NCBI GenBank assembly: GCA_018054805.1
Contig: JAGPIU010000068.1
Location: 1 to 6,165 of the forward strand
Direction: 5' to 3'
Source: Paludibacter sp.
Lineage (GTDB): Bacteria; Bacteroidota; Bacteroidia; Bacteroidales; Paludibacteraceae
Length of the DNA stretch: 6,165 nucleotides
A program made the translations under genes and the position numbers. Positions 1 through 5,484 of this stretch are shown piece by piece. Each line of letters begins with the position of its first letter. Within the stretch, counting starts at the first letter, position 1. The notes below the pieces were generated by a model. It was not told the DNA's origin and searched no databases. It saw only the letters and a list, made by a program, of their open reading frames with translations.

Positions 1-828
1 CCAGTTATCCTTATCATCGTATATGTAATCAAAATATACCTGTTCGTATTCTTCTTCAACATCTGTCAACACATCCTTTTTGTCATTGTAGGTAATTGTG
101 CGAATACTTACCGTAAGCTCTTCCCCGTTCAGATTTTCGTTTCTTACACTTTTCAAAAGCTGATATTCATCATCTTTCTCAAAAGTGTGAATACGGGTAG
201 TTATGTATCCCTGACCCATAAAACCCTCAGAATACTTTGTAAACATTCCGTTAGAAGCAAATTCCATATCCTTCATAAAACTCCATGAAGTACTGCTACT
301 TACCGGATACTTTCCATCGTATTTTACAATCAGGGTGTCTTTTTCGGAATCGTAGGTATTTATTACAAGTAAATTATCTCCACTAAAAACATACTCTGTT
401 TTAAACCCGTCGCCTGTAATCGACTTCAGATTTGGTGTTAGTCCTGTTTCATGAAGATGAAAAGCCGAATTTATAACATATTTACCATGAGTATCATAAG
501 CAAATGTAGTTGTATTGGCACTACTTACATTATTGCTCACATTAGTGGTAGTTTTACTTGTTAATACACCATCTGAATTATAGTTATAAACGGTAGAATT
601 ACTATAGTTTTCAGATGTATATGAGTCACTTGTCATGAACCCCTTTTCATTAAATTCGATTCGTCTTTCTTCGGTCTGTACCGATTTTACCTTGTCACGC
701 AGTTTAAGTCGAACCAAACTATTCGACGACCAGTAGTTCTTAAAATCTGTGTTTACATCTGTGGGTTCGCAACCGCTAAACACAATTGCAGCTACGATAA
801 ATGATACCCATAATAGTTTTGTTTTCAT
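1..828 (-). CDS. Secreted lipoprotein with YD-like repeats, C-terminus outside the window
   Basis: The reverse strand is open for 276 codons from the ATG at 828-826 to the window edge. The N-terminus is a lipoprotein signal peptide: Lys2 and Lys4, a hydrophobic stretch at residues 5-18, then the lipobox FSGC with the acylated Cys at residue 20. The mature part is rich in Tyr, Asn, Asp, Ser and Thr and has degenerate strand-turn units of the type seen in YD/RHS-like Bacteroidota lipoproteins: FNEKGFMTS (59-67), YNYNSDGVLTS (81-91), FAYDTHGKY (109-117) and YIYDDKDNW (268-276). The last unit often closes such proteins, so the true end is probably close beyond the edge (inference). It is expected to be anchored to the outer or inner membrane facing away from the cytoplasm; no enzymatic motif is visible. 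It is divergent from the AraC-type gene and may share its control region. The function is not recognised. Confidence 0.85.
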   Translation of the reverse strand, partial: MKTKLLWVSFIVAAIVFSGCEPTDVNTDFKNYWSSNSLVRLKLRDKVKSVQTEERRIEFNEKGFMTSDSYTSENYSNSTVYNYNSDGVLTSKTTTNVSNNVSSANTTTFAYDTHGKYVINSAFHLHETGLTPNLKSITGDGFKTEYVFSGDNLLVINTYDSEKDTLIVKYDGKYPVSSSTSWSFMKDMEFASNGMFTKYSEGFMGQGYITTRIHTFEKDDEYQLLKSVRNENLNGEELTVSIRTITYNDKKDVLTDVEEEYEQVYFDYIYDDKDNW

Positions 829-841
829 AATGTATTACATT
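829..841. repeat. 13-bp palindrome abutting the lipoprotein start codon
   Basis: AATGTATTACATT is a perfect inverted repeat (6-bp arms around one central base), directly adjacent to the ATG of the minus-strand lipoprotein gene. The one-base loop rules out a good RNA hairpin, so if it matters it would be as a DNA site or by chance in AT-rich sequence. It lies inside the presumed 5' untranslated region. Confidence 0.35.
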
Positions 842-889
842 TAAGAGTTGTTTATGTGTTGCATAAATAATTCAATCATAGCTTCGCTG

Positions 890-897
890 CAAAATTA
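890..897 (-). promoter_or_regulatory. Candidate -7 element for the lipoprotein gene
   Basis: Read on the minus strand this is TAATTTTG, an exact match to the Bacteroidota -7 consensus TAnnTTTG. Transcription would start near 884 and give a leader of about 55 nt. No TTG lies at the usual 19-21 bp upstream; the nearest on that side is 26 bp away at 924-926. The missing -33 element fits a promoter that needs an activator, and the direct repeat at 923-953 is where one could bind. Confidence 0.45.
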
Positions 898-922
898 CAT
901 TCAAACCAATATTCGGGGGTAT

Positions 923-953
923 GCAAAACGTAAATTTTATTACGCAAAACGTA
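923..953. promoter_or_regulatory. Candidate AraC-type operator: 10-bp direct repeat at 21-bp spacing
   Basis: GCAAAACGTA occurs at 923-932 and again, identical, at 944-953. The start-to-start distance is 21 bp, or two helical turns, which is the half-site spacing classically used by AraC-family proteins, whose two helix-turn-helix motifs bind direct repeats on one face of DNA. Flanking bases are also partly conserved (about 15 of 21 positions between units starting at 921 and 942). The block sits between the two divergent -7 elements, 25 bp from the minus-strand one and 43 bp from the plus-strand one. That suits activation of the lipoprotein gene and autoregulation of the AraC gene. The assignment to the neighbouring regulator is inference. 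Confidence 0.45.
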
Positions 954-996
954 CAAATTTTCAAATTAAACTCTTTTTAGTAACACTTTTTTACAT

Positions 997-1004
997 TATT
1001 TTTG
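997..1004 (+). promoter_or_regulatory. Candidate -7 element for the AraC-family regulator gene
   Basis: TATTTTTG matches TAnnTTTG exactly. The likely transcription start is about 1010, leaving a leader of roughly 15 nt before the ATG at 1025. Upstream at the -33 distance there is only a T-run (974-978), no clear TTG. This promoter position is the main reason to reject the longer reading frame that opens at 848. Confidence 0.55.
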
Positions 1005-1024
1005 TACAAAAATTTAAGAACACT

Positions 1025-2200
1025 ATGCTAAAGACCATTCTTTTACTCACACCGGTTTATGTAACACTGTTTTGGTCTGTAGTGCTGCTAACCGACAAAT
1101 CTAACTATAGCATACCGCGATCTTTTCTTTCAAAATTCATGATAGCAGCTTTTGTTGTTTATCTCTCTCACTTTTTTTTCTATTCCGGCCTTGAAAACAT
1201 TTACATTGCTATTGACCCGATTTATCAGCTCAGTTCATTACTGGTATACCCGCTATATCACATCTACTTCCGGTTACTTACAATTGACCAGACATTCAGT
1301 ATAAGAAAACACTGGCATCTTCTGTTGGCTCCTTTTATGTGTTTTATACTTTATTTAATTGGAGTAATTGTGGCTGATAATAATGAATATAAAATGTGGC
1401 TATTCAACCGTAATCTTAATTTTACATCATCGGCGATGCTATATCTCAAAACAATAGATCAACTTATACGTGTATGCTTTATCATACAGGTTGTTTATGT
1501 AGTCGTTAGCAATTTTCGGCTTATTACGAAATACGGGCACAAAGCCAGTCACTTTTATTCAAACGCAACCGATAGCTCCACAATCCGCATTACCCTGCTG
1601 AATTATTCAATGATTTTCACTGCAATTTCATCTATCACACTCGCTACACTCGGACGCGACTTCTTCAAAAACGAATACACCGGCATTATCATTGCAGCTG
1701 TAATTTTCTCATCCATGCTTTTTTTGATTGGATGGCTGGGCGACCGGCAAAAAGTCCTGAACCCGGCTTTTGAAAGTGAGAACAGTCACGAAGAAGAAAC
1801 TCAAAACGACAATTCATCTGACAACCAGCACCTTTTGATCGACAAAATTGAAACCCTGTTTACAGAACAACAACTTTTCCTCAACAGCAAACTTAACATT
1901 CTCGACATAGCATCTGCATTAGGCAGCAACCGAACCTACATTTCATATCTTATCAACAAAAACTTTAATCAGAATTTCTGTAGCTATGTAAATCAATACC
2001 GCATTCAGTATCTCGAAGAAAAAATGCACGAACAGCCGGAACTACCTAATCAGCAACTTGCAGAACTGTGCGGATTCGGTTCTACAGATTCCATGAAACG
2101 TGCTGTGCTCAACAAAACAGGAATGTCGATACAGGAATGGAAGTCGAAACTCCACAACTCAATCATAAAAAAACAGTTAATAGACGATTCAAATCACTGA
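1025..2200 (+). CDS. Membrane-anchored AraC-family transcriptional regulator
   Basis: The protein is 391 aa from the ATG at 1025. The N-terminal 240 residues form about seven hydrophobic segments (roughly 4-23, 38-54, 67-84, 98-117, 147-162, 188-207, 219-238). An acidic, polar linker (about 250-268, rich in Glu, Asn, Asp and Ser) leads to a C-terminal AraC/XylS double helix-turn-helix (about 271-381). The first helix-turn-helix is around LDIASALGSNRTYISYLINK (293-312); the second is around LAELCGFGSTDSMKRAV (345-361), followed by the family's TGMSIQEWK (365-373). The fusion of a multi-helix membrane domain to AraC is common in Bacteroidota and suggests direct sensing in the membrane with DNA binding at its inner face. 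The ligand is unknown. The frame is open back to 848, but those 59 extra codons are low-complexity, cross the promoter at 997-1004 and would delay the first membrane segment. It is divergent from the lipoprotein gene, which with the 21-bp-spaced repeat suggests a local target. Confidence 0.88.
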   Translation: MLKTILLLTPVYVTLFWSVVLLTDKSNYSIPRSFLSKFMIAAFVVYLSHFFFYSGLENIYIAIDPIYQLSSLLVYPLYHIYFRLLTIDQTFSIRKHWHLLLAPFMCFILYLIGVIVADNNEYKMWLFNRNLNFTSSAMLYLKTIDQLIRVCFIIQVVYVVVSNFRLITKYGHKASHFYSNATDSSTIRITLLNYSMIFTAISSITLATLGRDFFKNEYTGIIIAAVIFSSMLFLIGWLGDRQKVLNPAFESENSHEEETQNDNSSDNQHLLIDKIETLFTEQQLFLNSKLNILDIASALGSNRTYISYLINKNFNQNFCSYVNQYRIQYLEEKMHEQPELPNQQLAELCGFGSTDSMKRAVLNKTGMSIQEWKSKLHNSIIKKQLIDDSNH

Positions 2201-2213
2201 AAATCCTATAAAA

Positions 2214-2229
2214 TATGTTATATAACATA
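2214..2229. repeat. Perfect 16-bp AT-rich palindrome after the regulator gene
   Basis: TATGTTATATAACATA is a perfect inverted repeat starting 13 bp after the stop codon of the AraC-type gene. As RNA it would form a weak hairpin made almost only of A-U pairs, without a following U-run, so it is a poor intrinsic terminator. As DNA it has the symmetry of a dimeric repressor site and lies about 30 bp upstream of the -33 element of the next promoter (2258-2288). Confidence 0.4.
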
Positions 2230-2257
2230 ATTATTCAACATGTTTTCGTTGATTTTC

Positions 2258-2288
2258 TTGGTTGATATTGAAAAAAGCAATACTTTTG
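2258..2288 (+). promoter_or_regulatory. Bacteroidota promoter for the small RNA or leader
   Basis: TTG at 2258-2260, a 20-bp spacer and TACTTTTG at 2281-2288 form a complete -33/-7 promoter of the phylum type. The expected transcription start is near 2294. No open reading frame of useful size follows before the terminator at 2405-2441, so this promoter either makes a short non-coding RNA or is the distal promoter of a leader in front of purD. Confidence 0.65.
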
Positions 2289-2293
2289 TACTG

Positions 2294-2441
2294 TGATTTT
2301 TTCATAGTATTAGATTTAAGGTTAACAAAGATTGGTAGTAAAGCGTTACTACCTTTCGCGTTTTTATAGGGTAGGTGTTTCCATTTAAACTCTATATATT
2401 TTCAGGGCTGTTCGGATTTTTCCGAATGGCTTTTTTATTTT
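2294..2441 (+). ncRNA. Candidate small structured RNA, about 148 nt (or attenuated purD leader)
   Basis: The segment is bounded by a good promoter (2258-2288) and an intrinsic terminator (2405-2441). It has no protein-coding potential; the only ATG, at 2426, opens a six-codon frame. Structure visible by eye: a perfect 8-bp hairpin, GGTAGTAA at 2334-2341 with TTACTACC at 2346-2353 around an AGCG loop, and a long-range stem, 2311-2321 with 2381-2394 (11 pairs, two small bulges), closing an asymmetric internal loop around that hairpin. The shape (closing stem, large bubble, inner hairpin, separate terminator) resembles 6S RNA in outline. Stand-alone RNAs framed by a Bacteroidota promoter and a terminator, such as the Bacteroidales-1 motif, are known in this order. 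I cannot confirm family membership by eye. It does not contain the conserved SRP RNA loop sequences and is too short for tmRNA or RNase P RNA. A cis-acting leader of purD is the main alternative. Confidence 0.5.
2405..2441 (+). terminator. Rho-independent terminator upstream of purD
   Basis: TTCGGA (2411-2416) pairs perfectly with TCCGAA (2421-2426) around a UUUU loop. The stem extends outward by two wobble pairs, then C2408-G2429 and G2407-C2430. It is followed by TTTTTTATTTT (2431-2441). This is the clearest intrinsic terminator in the window. It ends transcription from the 2258 promoter just before the -33 element of the purD promoter, whose TTG (2440-2442) overlaps the end of the T-tract. 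Confidence 0.8.
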
Positions 2442-2470
2442 GGTAAAAAACTAAAAAATAGCTACTTTTG
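2440..2470 (+). promoter_or_regulatory. purD promoter, -33/-7 of Bacteroidota type
   Basis: TTG at 2440-2442, a 20-bp spacer and TACTTTTG at 2463-2470 give the same spacing and the same -7 octamer as the promoter at 2258-2288; both also share TTGGT at the -33 and GTA after the octamer. The start would be near 2476, giving a leader of about 22 nt to the ATG at 2498. The promoter probably drives purD and the response regulator gene together. Confidence 0.7.
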
Positions 2471-2497
2471 TAACCCGAAACATAATCCACAACCACA

Positions 2498-3766
2498 ATG
2501 AATATTCTTCTCCTCGGTTCGGGCGGTCGCGAACATGCACTCGCCTGGAAAATTGCTCAAAGCCCACGTCTTACAAAACTTTTTATCGCTCCAGGAAATC
2601 CCGGAACAGCAACAGTTGGAACAAATCTTCCTATTGCGGCCGACGATTTCGACTCAATTAAAAACGCTGTGATTGAGAATAATATACACATTGTGCTTGT
2701 AGGCCCCGAAGATCCTTTGGTAAAAGGTGTAACCAATTTTTTTGCCGACGATGCGGAATTGAAACACGTTACAGTGGTTGGCCCTGACAAAGTAGGAGCA
2801 CAACTCGAAGGAAGTAAGGATTTCTCAAAGCAGTTTATGATGCGTCACAACATTCCGACTGCCGGATATATGAGTGTGAATGCGCAAAATTTCGAAGAAG
2901 GAATTGAATTCCTTAAAAAACTCGAAGCACCCTATGTCCTTAAAGCCGATGGACTGGCAGCCGGGAAAGGAGTATTGATAATCAACGACATAGAAGAGGC
3001 GAAAGCTGAACTAAAATCAATGATAGACGGTAAATTCGGAGCTGCGAGCCAAACAGTTGTCATCGAAGAGTTTCTTTCGGGCATCGAATGCTCTGTATTC
3101 GTAATAACGGATGGTAAAAACTATAAAATTCTTCCTGAGGCAAAAGATTACAAACGCATTGGCGAAGGCGATAAAGGCCTGAATACAGGTGGTATGGGCG
3201 CTGTGTCACCTGTGCCATTTGCGACACCCGACTTTATGAAGAAAGTGGAAGACCGCATCATTCGTCCTACTGTAGAAGGCCTTTATAGTGAGGGAATTAT
3301 ATATAAAGGATTCATTTTCTTTGGTTTAATAAAAGTAAACGGAGAGCCTTTCACCATTGAATACAATGCGCGAATGGGAGACCCCGAGACTGAAGTTGTT
3401 ATGCTTCGATTGAAGTCCGATTTTGTTGATTTGCTCGAAGGTGTAGCCCAGGGGAACTTAAATGAAAAACAGGTGGAATTCGACGAACGTTCGGCAGTAA
3501 CTGTCATGTTGGTGTCGGGAGGTTATCCCGAAGATTATGATAAAGGGAAAGTTATCAACGGGTTAAACAAAACTGAAAACAGCATTGTCTTTCATGCGGG
3601 TACAAAGCAACAAGGCAATCAGATTGTAACAAACGGAGGACGTGTAATTGCAGTGAGCTCCTACGGAAACAGCAAAAACGAAGCACTAGCCACCTCATTC
3701 AAGAATGCACAACTAATTGATTTTGAAAAGAAGTATTTCAGAAACGATATAGGATTCGACTTATAA
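2498..3766 (+). CDS. purD: Phosphoribosylamine-glycine ligase (GAR synthetase)
   Basis: This cytoplasmic enzyme makes glycinamide ribonucleotide from phosphoribosylamine, glycine and ATP, the second step of de novo purine synthesis. The 422-aa length is normal for a monofunctional PurD. The N-terminal domain opens with [11 protein letters not shown] (7-17) and carries GNPGT (33-37) and VGPEDPL (68-74). The ATP-grasp domain has [12 protein letters not shown] (148-159), [13 protein letters not shown] (189-201), [11 protein letters not shown] (228-238) and the PurD signature RMGDPETE (292-299), which contains the acidic metal-binding residues. The C-terminal domain has VMLVSGGYP (336-344), HAGT (366-369) and GGRV (380-383). 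All expected motifs are present and no disruption is visible. The ATG at 2498 gives an N-terminus that starts directly at the first beta strand, and it lies just downstream of its own promoter. The next gene begins 7 bp after the stop, so the two are probably co-transcribed. Confidence 0.97.
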   Translation: MNILLLGSGGREHALAWKIAQSPRLTKLFIAPGNPGTATVGTNLPIAADDFDSIKNAVIENNIHIVLVGPEDPLVKGVTNFFADDAELKHVTVVGPDKVGAQLEGSKDFSKQFMMRHNIPTAGYMSVNAQNFEEGIEFLKKLEAPYVLKADGLAAGKGVLIINDIEEAKAELKSMIDGKFGAASQTVVIEEFLSGIECSVFVITDGKNYKILPEAKDYKRIGEGDKGLNTGGMGAVSPVPFATPDFMKKVEDRIIRPTVEGLYSEGIIYKGFIFFGLIKVNGEPFTIEYNARMGDPETEVVMLRLKSDFVDLLEGVAQGNLNEKQVEFDERSAVTVMLVSGGYPEDYDKGKVINGLNKTENSIVFHAGTKQQGNQIVTNGGRVIAVSSYGNSKNEALATSFKNAQLIDFEKKYFRNDIGFDL

Positions 3767-3773
3767 AAACGAC

Positions 3774-4925
3774 ATGGCAAAAATACTTGTTATCGACGAC
3801 GAACGAAGCATCAGAAATACCCTGAAGGATATTCTTGAATTCGAAAAGCATGAAGTAGCTTTGGCCGGCGACGGGCAAACCGGACTCGATGCTGCACAGA
3901 GCGAAAGTTTTGACATTATATTTTCGGACATAAAAATGCCGGGAATGGATGGCATTGAACTACTTACAATACTGAAAGAGAAAGAAGTAGAAGCACCTGT
4001 GGTAATGATTTCTGGACATGGAAACATTGAAACAGCTGTAGAATGTATCAAAAAAGGGGCATTCGATTTTATTGAGAAACCTATTGATCTGAACAGACTG
4101 CTCATCACTGTGCGCAATGCCCTCGACAAGAATATTCTTGTTACCGAAACAAAAATCCTGAAAAAGAAGATAGCCAAACGTCATCAAATGATTGGCACTT
4201 CGCAAGCTATAGAAAAGGTAAGAACAATGATTGACAAGGTAGCTCCTACTGACGCAAGAGTATTGATTACCGGTGAAAATGGCACGGGAAAAGAAGTGGT
4301 AGCACGTTTACTATATGAACAAAGCACAAGAATAAATGCGCCATTTGTGGAGGTTAACTGTGCAGCAATACCATCGGAACTCATTGAAAGTGAGCTATTC
4401 GGACACGAAAAAGGTGCTTTTACGTCAGCAATTAAACAACGGATCGGCAAATTTGAACAAGCGGACAACGGCACAATTTTTCTCGACGAAATTGGTGACA
4501 TGAGCCTTTCTGCTCAGACAAAAGTACTTCGTGTGCTTCAGGAAAGTGAACTAACACGCGTGGGTAGCGACAAAAGCATAAAAGTGAATGTGCGTGTGCT
4601 CGCTGCCACGAATAAGAATCTGAAAAAGGAAATTGAAGCAGGAAATTTCAGAGAAGATCTTTTTCATCGCCTGAATGTAATTCCGATTCACGTGCCTTCG
4701 CTCGACGACCGAAAAGAAGACATTCCACTACTAATCAATCACTTTTGCGAACTTATTTGTAACGAACAGGGCATTCAGCTAAAAAAATTCGATGCCGCTG
4801 CTGTTGAGTCTTTGCAACAACGTTCGTGGACAGGAAACATTCGTGAACTTCGCAACGTGGTAGAGCGTTTAATTATTTTAGGTGGACGCTCTATTTCAAA
4901 AGCAGATGTAGAAATGTTTGCCTGA
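3774..4925 (+). CDS. NtrC-type sigma-54 response regulator lacking a DNA-binding domain
   Basis: The 383-aa protein has two domains. Receiver (1-120): acidic pair Asp8/Asp9, phospho-acceptor Asp52 in SDIKMPGMDG, Ser80 and Lys102 in EKP. AAA+ sigma-54 activator domain (about 138-370): Walker A GENGTGKE (167-174), sigma-54 contact loop GAFTSA (214-219, where GAFTGA is usual), Walker B GTIFLDEIGD (233-242), FREDLFHRLNV with arginine-finger candidates Arg293 and Arg299, and sensor II SWTGNIRELRN (351-361). The protein stops about 22 residues after that helix, at EMFA, where NtrC-like proteins normally continue into a Fis-type helix-turn-helix. The sequence after the stop shows no sign of a frameshifted remainder, so the short form looks genuine. 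FlgR of Helicobacter is a known regulator without this domain and can act without specific enhancer binding. No histidine kinase is in view. The gene lies 7 bp behind purD and probably shares its transcript; targets cannot be read from the sequence. Confidence 0.93.
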   Translation: MAKILVIDDERSIRNTLKDILEFEKHEVALAGDGQTGLDAAQSESFDIIFSDIKMPGMDGIELLTILKEKEVEAPVVMISGHGNIETAVECIKKGAFDFIEKPIDLNRLLITVRNALDKNILVTETKILKKKIAKRHQMIGTSQAIEKVRTMIDKVAPTDARVLITGENGTGKEVVARLLYEQSTRINAPFVEVNCAAIPSELIESELFGHEKGAFTSAIKQRIGKFEQADNGTIFLDEIGDMSLSAQTKVLRVLQESELTRVGSDKSIKVNVRVLAATNKNLKKEIEAGNFREDLFHRLNVIPIHVPSLDDRKEDIPLLINHFCELICNEQGIQLKKFDAAAVESLQQRSWTGNIRELRNVVERLIILGGRSISKADVEMFA

Positions 4926-4960
4926 AAATTTCTTTTATTCAAAAAATATTCTGATTTTGA

Positions 4961-5002
4961 AACAAGCCGGATTAATTACAAAAATGATTAGTCAGGCTTG
5001 TT
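4961..5002 (+). terminator. Long stem-loop after the response regulator gene, possible terminator
   Basis: AACAAGCC (4961-4968) pairs perfectly with GGCTTGTT (4995-5002). After one G-A mismatch the helix continues with GATTAAT (4970-4976) against ATTAGTC (4987-4993), including one G-T wobble. The total is 15 pairs around a loop of about 10 nt. No U-run follows, so termination would not be of the simple intrinsic kind; an RNA-stabilising or processing structure is equally possible. It lies 36 bp after the stop of the regulator gene and 28 bp before the rpiB ATG, and it covers the in-frame TTG at 4998 that could otherwise be taken as the rpiB start. Confidence 0.5.
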
Positions 5003-5030
5003 CCATACAACTTTAATTAAAAACAATTGT

Positions 5031-5483
5031 ATGAAAGCTATTCACGAATTGAAAATTGCTATCTGCAGCGACCATGCCGGTTTTGAACTTAAACAAATTG
5101 TAAATCAATATCTGATTGATAAAAAGCCTGTTGCTTATCATGATTTTGGAACCTACACGGCCGAAAGTTGTGATTATGCTGATTTTGCGCACCCTATGGC
5201 CTCAGCTGTAGAACAAGGCGAATTCGATTTCGGCATCTCAATTTGCGGAAGCGGAAACGGAATCAGCATGACTGTGAACAAGCATCAGGGCATACGGGCA
5301 GCACTTTGCTGGAACGAGGAGATTGCCCGACTTGCACGCCTCCACAACAACGCCAATGTATTGTCGTTACCGGCACGTTTTGTGTCGGTGGAAGAAGCTC
5401 TGAAAATGGTAGATGCATTTTTTACAACCGACTTCGAAGGTGGTCGCCATCAGGGACGTATCGATAAAATTCCGCAATGCTGA
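5031..5483 (+). CDS. rpiB: Ribose-5-phosphate isomerase B (RpiB/LacA/LacB family)
   Basis: This cytoplasmic enzyme interconverts ribulose 5-phosphate and ribose 5-phosphate in the pentose phosphate pathway, supplying the PRPP precursor. The 150 aa from the ATG at 5031 match the usual 140-155. Family features: SDHAG (13-17) with substrate-contacting Asp14 and His15; HDFGTY (37-42); ISICGSGNGISM (69-80) with the candidate catalytic Cys72 (equivalent to E. coli Cys66) and Ser74 where E. coli has Thr; RAALCWNEEIARLARLHNN (89-107) with His105; and GGRHQGRIDKI (137-147), whose basic residues bind the sugar phosphate. An in-frame TTG at 4998 would add 11 residues, but it lies inside the stem-loop at 4961-5002, and MKAIHELKIAI is a natural start. 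Sugar-phosphate specificity (ribose versus allose or galactose) cannot be told from sequence alone; rpiB is the usual assignment. No strong promoter is visible directly upstream, so read-through from the regulator operon remains possible. Confidence 0.92.
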   Translation: MKAIHELKIAICSDHAGFELKQIVNQYLIDKKPVAYHDFGTYTAESCDYADFAHPMASAVEQGEFDFGISICGSGNGISMTVNKHQGIRAALCWNEEIARLARLHNNANVLSLPARFVSVEEALKMVDAFFTTDFEGGRHQGRIDKIPQC

Positions 5484-5484
5484 C

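Noticed and set aside
2346..2365. Hairpin at 2334-2353 followed by T-rich sequence as a second terminator
   Set aside because: The T-run is interrupted by CGCG and begins several bases after the stem, so it does not fit an intrinsic terminator; the clear one is at 2405-2441.
2294..2441. SRP RNA, tmRNA or RNase P RNA as identity of the small RNA
   Set aside because: The conserved SRP loop sequences are absent, there is no tRNA-like end or tag frame, and the segment is far too short for RNase P RNA or tmRNA.
2557..2790. Minus-strand reading frame of 77 codons inside purD
   Set aside because: It lies fully within a well-supported plus-strand enzyme gene and has Ser/Thr/Pro-rich composition typical of an antisense shadow; no promoter or family motif.
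3283..3507. Minus-strand reading frame of 74 codons inside purD
   Set aside because: Antisense shadow of conserved PurD sequence, including the RMGDPETE region; no independent evidence.
3761..4205. Two overlapping minus-strand frames (138 and 81 codons) across the receiver domain
   Set aside because: Both oppose the conserved receiver-domain codons of the sigma-54 regulator; Ser/Phe-rich antisense translations without recognisable domains.
4193..4207. TGGCAC resembling the -24 half of a sigma-54 promoter
   Set aside because: No TTGC at the required distance, and the site is inside the coding sequence of the regulator.
4184..4501. Minus-strand frame of 105 codons across the AAA+ domain
   Set aside because: Antisense shadow of the Walker A, GAFTSA and Walker B coding region.
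4952..4959. TGATTTTG as a -7 element for rpiB
   Set aside because: It departs from TAnnTTTG at a key position, no TTG lies at the -33 distance, and transcription from it would run straight through the stem-loop.
4998..5030. TTG at 4998 as the start of rpiB
   Set aside because: It sits in the 3' arm of a strong stem-loop, adds 11 residues not expected for RpiB, and an ATG at 5031 gives the family-typical N-terminus.
5243..5467. Plus-strand frame of 74 codons within rpiB in another phase
   Set aside because: Out-of-frame reading of the rpiB core, Arg/Cys-rich, with no plausible start signal.
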